The notes below the pieces were generated by a model. The model made no database searches and was not told where the DNA came from. It worked only from the letters and a program-made list of their open reading frames with translations. From Inhella proteolytica (lineage in GTDB: Bacteria > Pseudomonadota > Gammaproteobacteria > Burkholderiales > Burkholderiaceae_C), in NCBI RefSeq assembly GCF_016093275.1, contig NZ_JAEDAK010000002.1, positions 248,001-312,000 on the forward strand: a stretch of DNA of 64,000 bases, written 5' to 3'. Shown here one piece after another: positions 9,030-16,942 of this stretch. Numbering within the stretch: position 1 is the stretch's first letter; each line of letters starts with the position of its first letter. Both the position numbers and the translations under genes were made by a program.

Positions 9030-10018
9030 ATCCGTGCTTCGGCCACCGCGTGGCAGGCCACGCGGATGCCCTTGAAGTCCTGCAAAGCGGGGCGTTCCTG
9101 CTTGCAGCGCTCGTTGGCGTGCGGGCAGCGCGGGTGAAAGCTGCAACCGCTGGGCGGGTTCAGCGGGTTCGGCACCTCACCCTGAACCGCGACGCGGTCG
9201 CGGCCGGTCAAGTGGATGTCCGGAATCGCATCTAGCAGCATGCGCGTGTACGGATGGCGCGGGTTCGCAAACAAGGCAGCCTTGTCAGCCAGCTCCACCA
9301 GGCGGCCCAGATACATCACACCGATCTGGTCCGCCATGTGGCGCACCACCGCCAGGTTGTGCGAGATGAACAGATAGGTCAGCCCCTGCTTGGCCTGCAG
9401 GTCCTTCATGATGTTCAGCACCTGGGCCTGCACGGACACGTCGAGCGCGCTGGTGGGCTCGTCACAGACCAGGAACTCAGGCGCCGTGGCCAGGGCACGG
9501 GCGATCGAGATGCGCTGGCGCTGCCCACCGCTGAACTGGTGCGGGTACTTGGCGCCGTCGAGCGGGTTCAGGCCGACCATGGTGAGCAACTCGGCCACGC
9601 GGGCGCGGATGGCCGCCGGGTCTTTCAGGACACCCTGCTCGGTCAACGGCTCGGCCACGATGTCGGCCACCTTCCAACGCGGGTTCAGGCTGGCATAGGG
9701 GTCCTGGAAGATCATCTGCAGGCGGCGGCGCAGGCTCAGCGAATCCTTCGCACCGAACCACTCGCGGGTGTCGCGCCCATCGAAGGCGACGCTGCCGCCG
9801 CTGGGCTTGTACAGACCCACCAGCAGGCGCGCCACCGTGCTCTTGCCGCAGCCGGACTCACCCACCAGGGCCAGAGTCTTGCCCTTGGGGATGTCGAAGC
9901 TGATGCCATCGACGGCATGCACGAACTGCTTGGGCTTGCGCTCCAGCACCCGGTTCAGCCAGGGTGCGGACACGTCAAAACGCATCGCCAGGTCTTTGAC
10001 TTGCACGAGCGGATTCAT
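9026..10018 (-). CDS. dppF: Dipeptide/oligopeptide ABC transporter ATP-binding protein DppF/OppF
   Basis: Second ATPase subunit of a peptide-type (Opp/Dpp) ABC importer. The 330-residue protein has Walker A GESGCGKST, Q-loop FQDPYASLNPR, signature FSGGQRQRISIARAL, Walker B FLVCDEPTSALD, the H-loop in LFISHNLAVV, and the C-terminal oligopeptide-transporter extension with its Cys-rich CSFHPRCPHANERC motif. It is the last gene of dppBCDF and overlaps dppD by 4 bases. Substrate (di-, oligopeptide, haem, or nickel chelate) cannot be told from the ATPase. Confidence 0.92.
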   Translation of the reverse strand: MNPLVQVKDLAMRFDVSAPWLNRVLERKPKQFVHAVDGISFDIPKGKTLALVGESGCGKSTVARLLVGLYKPSGGSVAFDGRDTREWFGAKDSLSLRRRLQMIFQDPYASLNPRWKVADIVAEPLTEQGVLKDPAAIRARVAELLTMVGLNPLDGAKYPHQFSGGQRQRISIARALATAPEFLVCDEPTSALDVSVQAQVLNIMKDLQAKQGLTYLFISHNLAVVRHMADQIGVMYLGRLVELADKAALFANPRHPYTRMLLDAIPDIHLTGRDRVAVQGEVPNPLNPPSGCSFHPRCPHANERCKQERPALQDFKGIRVACHAVAEARI

Positions 10019-11004
10019 GCGCGGGCCTCCGCGTGGTGCAGCCAGCAGGCTGCGCGGGTGGCCCCCACCTCGACGAGCGGCGGCACATCCTGCTTGCAGC
10101 GCGGCAAGGCCTGCGGGCAGCGGGGGTGGAAGGCGCAGCCGCCGGGCATGGCATTCAGGCGCGGCATGGCGCCATCGATCTGCTGCAGGCGCTCGCGGTC
10201 CTCGTCCATCGCCGGAATGGAGCCCATCAGGCCGATCGTGTAGGGGTGAGCCGGGCAGTGGATCACCTGTTGCACCGGGCCCAGTTCGACGACGCGTCCG
10301 GCATACATCACCGCCACGCGGTCACAGGTCTCGGCGATCACGCCCATGTCGTGGGTCACAAGCATCACCGCCGCGCCATGCTGGCGGCAGACGCGCTTGA
10401 GCAGTTGGATGATCTGCGCCTGGATGGACACATCTAGTGCCGTGGTCGGCTCATCGGCCACGATGAGCTTCGGTTCGGCCGCCAGTGCCAAGGCGATGAC
10501 CACGCGCTGGCGCATGCCGCCGCTGAACTGGTGCGGGTACTGGTCGATGCGCGCTTCGGGCGCCGGGATGCCGGTCTGCCGAAGCAGGTCGATGGCGCGC
10601 TCGCGTGCCTGGGCGGCATTCAGCGGCAGGTGCGCCAGGATGGTCTCCGTCAGCTGCTGCCCCACGGTGAACAGCGGGTTCAGCGAGGTCAGCGGGTCCT
10701 GGAAGATCGCACCGATCTTCTTGCCGCGCAGCGCGCGCATGGCGGCCGCGCTCAAGTTGTCGATGCGCTGGCCCTCGAACCAGATCTCGCCGCCGCTCAC
10801 GCGCCCCGGCGGCTCCAGCAGGCCGATCAGGGCCGCGCCCGTCAGGGACTTGCCGGCGCCCGATTCGCCCACCACGCCGAGGATCTCACCCGGCGCAATG
10901 TCGAAGGACACTCGGTCCAGAGCCTTGAGCACCCCTTGCCGGGTCGGGAACTCGACGCTGAGTTCGCGCACCTGCAGCAAGGCTTCCTTGTGATTCGTCG
11001 TCAT
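10015..11004 (-). CDS. dppD: Dipeptide/oligopeptide ABC transporter ATP-binding protein DppD/OppD
   Basis: First ATPase subunit of the peptide-type importer. Motifs seen: Walker A GESGAGKS, FQDPLTSLNPLFTV, signature FSGGMRQRVVIALAL, Walker B LIVADEPTTALDVS, LVTHDMGVIAE, and the C-terminal CAFHPRCPQALPRC cluster. The ATG at 11004 (MTTNHKEALL) was preferred to an in-frame start at 11040 because an AAGGG lies 7 bases upstream and it avoids overlapping the dppC end at 11015. The length from this start is 329 residues. Confidence 0.92.
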   Translation of the reverse strand: MTTNHKEALLQVRELSVEFPTRQGVLKALDRVSFDIAPGEILGVVGESGAGKSLTGAALIGLLEPPGRVSGGEIWFEGQRIDNLSAAAMRALRGKKIGAIFQDPLTSLNPLFTVGQQLTETILAHLPLNAAQARERAIDLLRQTGIPAPEARIDQYPHQFSGGMRQRVVIALALAAEPKLIVADEPTTALDVSIQAQIIQLLKRVCRQHGAAVMLVTHDMGVIAETCDRVAVMYAGRVVELGPVQQVIHCPAHPYTIGLMGSIPAMDEDRERLQQIDGAMPRLNAMPGGCAFHPRCPQALPRCKQDVPPLVEVGATRAACWLHHAEARA

Positions 11005-11014
11005 CTGCAGACCC

Positions 11015-11935
11015 TTATTGCAGGCGCGGATTGAGCGCATCGCGCAGCCAGTCGCCCAGCAGGTTCACCGAGAGCGAGATCAGCACCAGCATCAGGCCCG
11101 GGAAGATCGTGATCCACCAATGGCCCGAGTACAGGAATTCATTGCCGATGCGGATCAAGGTGCCCAGCGAAGGGCTGGTGGGCGGCACCCCCACCCCCAG
11201 AAAGGACAGCGTGGCCTCGGTGATGATGGCCAGGGCCACCTGCAGGGTGGCGATCACCAGCACCGGCCCCAGCACGTTGGGCAGCACATGGCGGCGCATG
11301 ATGCGCAGCGAACCCACGCCGACCACGCGCGCGGCCTGCACATATTCCTTGTTGCGCTCCACCAGGGTCGAGCCGCGCACGGTGCGGGCGTACTGCACCC
11401 AGCCGGTCAGTGCGATGGCCAGGATCAGCACCGAGAACGCCAGGGTTTCGCCGGCATCCGGAAACAGGGTCTTGCCCACACCGTTGATCAGCAGCGCGAC
11501 CAGGATGGACGGGAAGCTCAGCATCACGTCGCACACGCGCATGATGAAACCGTCCACCTTGCCGCCCACAAAGCCGGCCAGCAGGCCCAGTGAGACGCCA
11601 ATCACCACAGAGAGCAGCACCGAACCGAGGCCGATGAACAGCGAGATGCGCGCGCCGTAGAACAGCGCCGAGAGGATGTCGCGCCCGTAGCCATCCGTGC
11701 CAAGCAGGAACTTCGTGCTGCCTTCGGCCATCCAGGCCGGCGGCAGGGTGGCGTCCATCAGGTTGAGCGTGGCCAGGTCCAGCGGGTTGTGCGGCGCGAT
11801 CTGCGGTGCGAACACCGCGCAGATCACGCAAGTCAGCAGAATCAGACTGGCCAGCAGGGCCACCGGCGAGCGCCGGTAGGAGTACCAGAGGTTGCTGGCC
11901 AGGAAGCGCTGCCAGCGCGTGGGTTGAGCGCTCAT
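11015..11935 (-). CDS. dppC: Peptide ABC transporter permease DppC
   Basis: Inner-membrane permease of the binding-protein-dependent (BPD_transp_1) family. The protein (306 residues from ATG 11935) carries the N-terminal OppC-type segment (SNLWYSYRRSPVALLASLIL), the LLGTDGYGRDILSALFYGARISL motif characteristic of DppC/OppC (given in part), about six membrane helices and an EAA loop near VQAARVVGVGSLRIMRRHVL. The true start follows the dppB stop by 2 bases; a longer in-frame reading to 12109 lies inside dppB and is not used. Confidence 0.93.
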   Translation of the reverse strand: MSAQPTRWQRFLASNLWYSYRRSPVALLASLILLTCVICAVFAPQIAPHNPLDLATLNLMDATLPPAWMAEGSTKFLLGTDGYGRDILSALFYGARISLFIGLGSVLLSVVIGVSLGLLAGFVGGKVDGFIMRVCDVMLSFPSILVALLINGVGKTLFPDAGETLAFSVLILAIALTGWVQYARTVRGSTLVERNKEYVQAARVVGVGSLRIMRRHVLPNVLGPVLVIATLQVALAIITEATLSFLGVGVPPTSPSLGTLIRIGNEFLYSGHWWITIFPGLMLVLISLSVNLLGDWLRDALNPRLQ

Positions 11936-11937
11936 GA

Positions 11938-12915
11938 TCAGTGTCCGGTGCTGTGAACGCGCAGGCGTGGGTCCACGGCGAAATACAAGAGGTCCACCAC
12001 CAGATTGATGGTCACGAAGATCAGCGAGATCAGGCAGAGGTAGGCGGCCATCACCGGGATGTCGGCGTTCTGCACCGCCTGGATGAACAGCAGGCCCATG
12101 CCGGGCCACTGGAACACCGTCTCGGTGATGATGGCGAAGGCAATCAGCGAACCGAGCTGCAGGCCGGTGATGGTGATGACGGGCACCAGGGTGTTGCGCA
12201 GCGCGTGACGGAAGTGCACGACGCGCTCGCTCAGGCCACGGGCCCGTGCGAACTTGATGTAGTCGGTGCGCAGCACCTCCAGCATCTCGGAGCGCACCAG
12301 GCGCATGATCAGCGTGAGCTGGAACAGCGAGAGCGTGAGTGCCGGCAGGATCAGGTACTTGAAGCTCGTCCAGCTGTGAAAGCTGGTAGTCCAGAAGCCC
12401 AGGCTCAGCACCTCATGGCGGCCATTGCTCGGCAGCCACTGCAGATTCACCGCGAACACCATGATGAGCAGGATGCCGATCAGGAAGGTCGGCAGTGAAA
12501 CGCCCACCAGCGAAAGCGCCATCACCAGCTGAGCGAAGAAGCGCCCGCGCCGGAGCGCTGCATACACACCCAGCGGAATGCCCACGCCGACGGCGATCAC
12601 GGCAGCCATCAGGGCCAGCTCGATGGTGGCCGGAAAGGCTTCGGCAATCAGCGTGGAGACCTTGCGGCCCTGGCGCAGGGAAAGCCCGAATTCGCCCTGC
12701 GCGGCGTTGCCCAGAAAGCTGCCGAACTGAACCACGAAGCTGCGGTCCAGGCCCAGGTCGCGGCGCAGCTGATCGCGCTGCTCGGGCGTGGCGTCCTGAC
12801 CCAGCATGTTCGCCACCGGATCGCCCACGAACTGGAACAGGCTGAAGGCGATGAAGGCGACCGACAGCATCACCACGCCCGCCTGCAGCAATCTGCGAAG
12901 AATGAAAACCAACAT
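11938..12915 (-). CDS. dppB: Peptide ABC transporter permease DppB
   Basis: First permease subunit, 325 residues, with the DppB/OppB hallmark N-terminal helix (FILRRLLQAGVVMLSVAFIA), the LGLDRSFVVQFGSFLGNAAQGEFG periplasmic segment (in part) and EAA loop FARARGLSERVVHFRHAL. It opens the dppBCDF operon, but no gene for the periplasmic binding protein (dppA) lies upstream; a porin precedes it 170 bases away. The importer must therefore use a binding protein encoded elsewhere, or one has been lost. Confidence 0.93.
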   Translation of the reverse strand: MLVFILRRLLQAGVVMLSVAFIAFSLFQFVGDPVANMLGQDATPEQRDQLRRDLGLDRSFVVQFGSFLGNAAQGEFGLSLRQGRKVSTLIAEAFPATIELALMAAVIAVGVGIPLGVYAALRRGRFFAQLVMALSLVGVSLPTFLIGILLIMVFAVNLQWLPSNGRHEVLSLGFWTTSFHSWTSFKYLILPALTLSLFQLTLIMRLVRSEMLEVLRTDYIKFARARGLSERVVHFRHALRNTLVPVITITGLQLGSLIAFAIITETVFQWPGMGLLFIQAVQNADIPVMAAYLCLISLIFVTINLVVDLLYFAVDPRLRVHSTGH

Positions 12916-13041
12916 GAGCGATCCTGGAGTCCAGCCGCCCGGCGGCAGCGGGCGCGCATCATGCCAGGGTTACGCCGGGGTACCGATCGGCACCAACCCC
13001 GCGTGACGCATCGGCGCCCCCGGGTCGCATCGCCAAAGAAA

Positions 13042-13061
13042 AAGCCGCCCGAGGGCGGCTT
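13042..13061 (-). terminator. Rho-independent terminator of porin 1
   Basis: A 9-bp stem (AAGCCGCCC / GGGCGGCTT) with a 2-base loop is followed on the minus strand by a T-rich tract (TTTTTCTTTGG), directly behind the porin stop at 13085. It is enclosed by an outer perfect 10-bp inverted repeat (GGTCGCATCG at 13023-13032 with CGATGCGACC at 13066-13075), so the transcript can form a much longer nested hairpin. Confidence 0.85.
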
Positions 13062-13084
13062 GGCTCGATGCGACCGAAGGTCGA

Positions 13085-14113
13085 TCAGAAGCTGTGGCGG
13101 ATGCCCACTTCGTAGCCGGTCGAATCGCCGGCATTGCTGGTGGCGGTGGCGGCGCGCGGAGCGGCCACACCCTTGGTGCCACCCAGCGAGAAGGTGGTGG
13201 CGCCGTTGTTGTCCACCTTGGCCACGGTGGTGTACAGCGTGGTGCGCTTGGACATGGCGTAGTCGTAGCCCAGGGCCAGCAGCTTGGCGTCGTTGATCTG
13301 CTTGCCAGCGATGGCGCCGGTGCCGGTGGCATTGCCGTCAGCCTTGGCGAAGGACAGGATCAGCTTGCCCTGGCCCATCTTGACGGTGGCGCCGAGGTTG
13401 ATGATGTCCTGGTCCAGCGCGCCGCGCTCGCTCTTGGTGTACATGCCGCTGAGCGCGAAGGTGCCGAAGTCGTAGGCCGCGCCCAGGGTACCGGTCTTCA
13501 GCTTGTTGCCGGAGCCATGCTGGCCGTAGGCGGCCGAGAGGTGCAGCGCCTTGTCCTTGTAGCCCAGGCGGAAGGTGTTGGCCTTGTTGGCGTCGGTGCC
13601 TTCGCCCAGCGAGGTGTCGAAGCTGCCGTAGAAGCTGCCCATGGCCGGCAGGTAGTAGGCGATCTGGTTGTCGCTACGGTTCACATAGCCGCCGCTCAGC
13701 GAGCTGTAGATGCGGTCGATGGAAGCCATGCCGCTGGTGCCGAACGGATCGAAGTCGTCCACGATGGTGCGGTCCGACAGCTTGTGGCGGCCCAGGCGGA
13801 TTTCGCCGAAGGAGCCCATCAGGCTGACGGTGGCGCGACGGCCCCAGAACGGGCTGCCGGCTTCACCGGTGTCAGGCACCACGCCATGCTCAATGTTGAA
13901 GCCTGCCTTCAGGCCACCACCGATGTCCTCCACACCGCGGAAACCCAGGCGGCTGGCCGAACGGCCTTCGTTGACCAGCTGGGTCATCGAGTCGGCGCCC
14001 TTCAGGTTGCGCACCGCGAGATCCATGATGCCGTACACCGTCACCGACGACTGGGCTGCAGCCAGACCCGACACCAGACTCAGGGCCGCAAAGGCCAGAA
14101 CGCTCTTCTTCAT
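13085..14113 (-). CDS. Trimeric porin (Burkholderiales Gram-negative porin family)
   Basis: Outer-membrane general diffusion porin of 342 residues. It has a clear signal peptide (MKKSVLAFAALSLVSG..., cleavage after LAAA), the QSSVTVYGIMDLAV first strand typical of betaproteobacterial porins, the SRLGFRGVEDIGGGLKAGF motif, FWGRRATVSL, and the C-terminal strand GYEVGIRHSF ending in Phe, the recognition signal for BAM. The start at 14113 is chosen for the signal peptide and an AGGAG just upstream. A strong terminator follows. A second, longer porin lies at 30308-31717. Confidence 0.95.
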   Translation of the reverse strand: MKKSVLAFAALSLVSGLAAAQSSVTVYGIMDLAVRNLKGADSMTQLVNEGRSASRLGFRGVEDIGGGLKAGFNIEHGVVPDTGEAGSPFWGRRATVSLMGSFGEIRLGRHKLSDRTIVDDFDPFGTSGMASIDRIYSSLSGGYVNRSDNQIAYYLPAMGSFYGSFDTSLGEGTDANKANTFRLGYKDKALHLSAAYGQHGSGNKLKTGTLGAAYDFGTFALSGMYTKSERGALDQDIINLGATVKMGQGKLILSFAKADGNATGTGAIAGKQINDAKLLALGYDYAMSKRTTLYTTVAKVDNNGATTFSLGGTKGVAAPRAATATSNAGDSTGYEVGIRHSF

Positions 14114-14252
14114 GCATTGCTCCTGTTGGAAGTCACACACCGGGTAATCCCGGACTGCGCAGAATTGAACCAGACTCCTGTGACAGCTCCCTGACAAGCA
14201 AGCCTTCTCGTTGCGCACCGACAACGAACTCGGGATTTCCTAAACTGAGCTG

Positions 14253-14888
14253 ATGCGTCGCTTCAATGAACTGGATCAGCTCTTTGTCGTTTTGGACCAG
14301 GGGCTGCGTACCCTGCTCGCCACACCCCATGCGGCGCGGGAGCGCCCCAGGCCCAGCGAAGCCGACGCCGAGCTGACCGACGACGAGCGCCGTGAGGCCG
14401 CGGCACTGATGCGCGTGAACCATGTGGGCGAGGTGTGCGCGCAGGCGCTCTACAGCGCCCAGGCCCTGAGCACGCGCGACGCCGCACTGCGCGTGCACCT
14501 GGAGCACGCCGCACAAGAAGAGGAGGACCATCTGCAGTGGACCTCCGAACGGATTGCCGAATTGGGGGGGCGCACCAGCTTGCTCAACCCGCTGTGGTGG
14601 GGCGGCGCCTTCGGCATTGGCCTGGCGGCCGGCTTGGCAGGCGATCGGTGGTCACTCGGCTTCGTCGTCGAGACGGAGCGGCAGGTCGAAGCGCATCTGC
14701 ACTCGCATCTCACACGGCTGCCGGCGGGTGATCAAAGCTCGCGCGCCATCGTGGCGCAGATGGCTGCGGACGAGGCCGCCCATGGCCTGGCGGCGCAGCA
14801 GGCCGGCGCGGCCGAGTTGCCGGCCCCGATCAAACAGCTGATGCACATGGCCGCCAAGGTGATGACCCGGACGGCCCACCACGTCTGA
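14253..14888 (+). CDS. coq7: 2-polyprenyl-3-methyl-6-methoxy-1,4-benzoquinone monooxygenase (Coq7)
   Basis: Di-iron hydroxylase of the ferritin-like fold that performs the penultimate step in ubiquinone biosynthesis (C5/C6 hydroxylation of demethoxyubiquinone). The 211-residue protein shows the iron-ligand motifs: Glu60 in [13 protein letters not shown], ExxH in [11 protein letters not shown] (Glu90, His93), the [10 protein letters not shown] segment and DEAAHG near the C terminus. The hydrophobic [16 protein letters not shown] stretch is the membrane-binding element. It is divergent from the porin and convergent with the OsmC gene. Confidence 0.94.
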   Translation: MRRFNELDQLFVVLDQGLRTLLATPHAARERPRPSEADAELTDDERREAAALMRVNHVGEVCAQALYSAQALSTRDAALRVHLEHAAQEEEDHLQWTSERIAELGGRTSLLNPLWWGGAFGIGLAAGLAGDRWSLGFVVETERQVEAHLHSHLTRLPAGDQSSRAIVAQMAADEAAHGLAAQQAGAAELPAPIKQLMHMAAKVMTRTAHHV

Positions 14889-15314
14889 TCAATCCGCTTC
14901 GAGCACCTCGAAGCTGGTCGTGACCTCGGCCGTGCGGCCGAGCATCACGGTGGCCGAGCAGTACTTCTCGTGCGAAAGCGCCACCGCGCGACCCACGGCC
15001 TCGGCGTTCAATTGCCGCCCCTTGACGACGAAGTGCATGTGGATCTTGGTAAAGACCTTGGGGTCCACCTCGGCGCGCTCGGCCTGCAGCTTGACCTCGC
15101 AGCCCAGCACCTTGTGGCGGCCGCGTTGCAGGATCAACACCACGTCATAGGCGCTGCAGCCACCGGCCCCCACCAGCATCATTTCCATCGGGCGGGGCGC
15201 CAGGTTGCGGCCGCCGCCCTCGGGCGCGCCGTCCATATTGACCCAGTGCCCGCTGCCGGTGGCGGCATGAAAGCTCATGCTGCCCGGCCCATTCCATTGA
15301 ACTGTGCATTCCAT
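14889..15314 (-). CDS. OsmC family protein (peroxiredoxin-like)
   Basis: A 141-residue OsmC/Ohr-superfamily protein. Both redox cysteines of the family are visible: one in VGAGGCSAYDVVLIL and the other in SHEKYCSATVML. The central helix-sheet pattern (LGCEVKLQAERAE, FTKIHMHFVVKGR) fits the YhfA/OsmC branch rather than Ohr. Likely function is reduction of hydroperoxides in the cytoplasm; substrate is not determined by sequence. The stop abuts the coq7 stop tail to tail. Confidence 0.88.
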   Translation of the reverse strand: MECTVQWNGPGSMSFHAATGSGHWVNMDGAPEGGGRNLAPRPMEMMLVGAGGCSAYDVVLILQRGRHKVLGCEVKLQAERAEVDPKVFTKIHMHFVVKGRQLNAEAVGRAVALSHEKYCSATVMLGRTAEVTTSFEVLEAD

Positions 15315-15371
15315 TTGGCGAATCCTAGGCTGGCATGATGGGTCGCCCCTTCGCTACAGAGAAATAGCCCC

Positions 15372-16910
15372 ATGGCCAGCCGCCCTGCCCTGACCCCCGG
15401 CCCCGACAGCTACCTGCAGCGCATCCTGCGCGCCCGTGTGTACGAAGTGGCCAAGCAGACCGCGCTGGAGCCGGCGCGCAAGCTCAGCAAGCGCCTGGAC
15501 AACAAGGTGCTGCTCAAGCGCGAAGACCAGCAGCCGGTGTTCAGCTTCAAGCTGCGCGGCGCCTACAACAAGATGGCCCAACTGGCGCCCGAGCAGCTGG
15601 CGCGTGGCGTCATCTGCGCCAGCGCCGGCAACCATGCGCAGGGCGTGGCGCTGGCGGCGCGCAAGCTCGGCTGCAAGGCCCGCATCGTCATGCCGGTGAC
15701 GACCCCGCGCATGAAGAGCGACGCGGTGCAGGCCCTGGGCGGCGACGTGGTGCTGCACGGCGACTCCTTCTCTGACGCCTACACCGAGGCGCTGCGCCTG
15801 CAGGCGGCCGAGGACCTGGTGTTCGTGCACCCCTTCGATGACCCCGACGTCATCGCCGGCCAGGGCACGGTGGCACTGGAAATGCTGCAGCAGCACACCG
15901 GCCCGCTGGATGCGGTGTTCGTGGCCGTGGGCGGCGGCGGTCTGATCGCCGGCGTGGCGGCCTACATCAAGGCCGTGCGCCCCGAGGTGCAGGTGATCGG
16001 CGTGCAGATGACCGATTCCGACGCCATGGCCCGCTCCATCGAGACCGGACGGCGCGTGATGTTGGACGACGTCGGTCTGTTCTCGGACGGCACCGCCGTC
16101 AAGCAGGTGGGCGCCGAGACCCTGCGCGTGGCCAAGGCCCTGGTGGACGACTGGGTGCGCGTGGACACCGACGCCGTCTGCGCGGCCATCAAGGACATCT
16201 TTGAGGACACCCGCAGCATCGTCGAGCCCGCCGGCGCGATGGGCGTGGCCGCCATCAAACAGCATGTGGCGCGCACCGGCAGCAAGGGCAAGACCTATGC
16301 CGCCATCACCTGCGGCGCCAACATGAACTTCGACCGCCTGCGCTTCGTGGCCGAACGCGCCGAGGTGGGCGAGCAGCGCGAGGCCTTGTTCGCCGTCACC
16401 ATCCCCGAGGCGCGCGGCAGCCTGAAGCGCTTCTGCCAGCTGATCGGCTCGCGCAGCGTCACCGAGTTCAACTACCGCATCTCGGACGAGGCCCAGGCGC
16501 ACATCTTTGTGGGCCTCTCGATGAGCCGGCGCGACGACGCCGAGCGCCTGGTGCACACGCTGGGCAAGCATGGCTTCGCGGCCCTGGACCTGACGCATGA
16601 TGAGATGGCCAAGCAGCACCTGCGCCATCTGGTGGGTGGCCGCAGCAGCCTGGCCGAACACGAATGCCTGGTGCGCTGCGAATTCCCCGAGCGGCCCGGC
16701 GCGCTGATGCGCTTCCTGGACGCCATGCACCCGAACTGGAACATCAGCCTGTTCCATTACCGCAACCAGGGTGCGGACTACGGCCGCGTGCTGGTGGGGG
16801 TACAGGTGCCCAGCAAGGAGCGCGCTGCCTTCCGGCGTTTCCTGGAGCAGTTGGGCTACCCCTATGTGGATGAGAGCGAGAACCCGGCCTACCGCCTGTT
16901 CCTTCGCTAG
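15372..16910 (+). CDS. ilvA: Threonine ammonia-lyase, biosynthetic
   Basis: PLP enzyme converting L-threonine to 2-oxobutanoate and ammonia, the committed step of isoleucine synthesis. The 512-residue length and two C-terminal ACT-like regulatory domains (about residues 330-510) mark the allosteric biosynthetic form rather than the short catabolic one. The PLP lysine lies in FSFKLRGAYNKM near residue 60; SAGNHAQGVAL and VGGGGLIAGVA bind the cofactor phosphate. The C terminus keeps the NISLFHYRNQGADYGRVLVG motif. Feedback control by isoleucine is expected for this form. Confidence 0.96.
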   Translation: MASRPALTPGPDSYLQRILRARVYEVAKQTALEPARKLSKRLDNKVLLKREDQQPVFSFKLRGAYNKMAQLAPEQLARGVICASAGNHAQGVALAARKLGCKARIVMPVTTPRMKSDAVQALGGDVVLHGDSFSDAYTEALRLQAAEDLVFVHPFDDPDVIAGQGTVALEMLQQHTGPLDAVFVAVGGGGLIAGVAAYIKAVRPEVQVIGVQMTDSDAMARSIETGRRVMLDDVGLFSDGTAVKQVGAETLRVAKALVDDWVRVDTDAVCAAIKDIFEDTRSIVEPAGAMGVAAIKQHVARTGSKGKTYAAITCGANMNFDRLRFVAERAEVGEQREALFAVTIPEARGSLKRFCQLIGSRSVTEFNYRISDEAQAHIFVGLSMSRRDDAERLVHTLGKHGFAALDLTHDEMAKQHLRHLVGGRSSLAEHECLVRCEFPERPGALMRFLDAMHPNWNISLFHYRNQGADYGRVLVGVQVPSKERAAFRRFLEQLGYPYVDESENPAYRLFLR

Positions 16911-16942
16911 CATCGGCGCGGCAACATTTCGTAGCCGCCGCC

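Noticed and set aside
13094..14194. Plus-strand frame of 366 codons across the porin gene
   Set aside because: The minus strand encodes a complete porin with signal peptide, C-terminal Phe and terminator.
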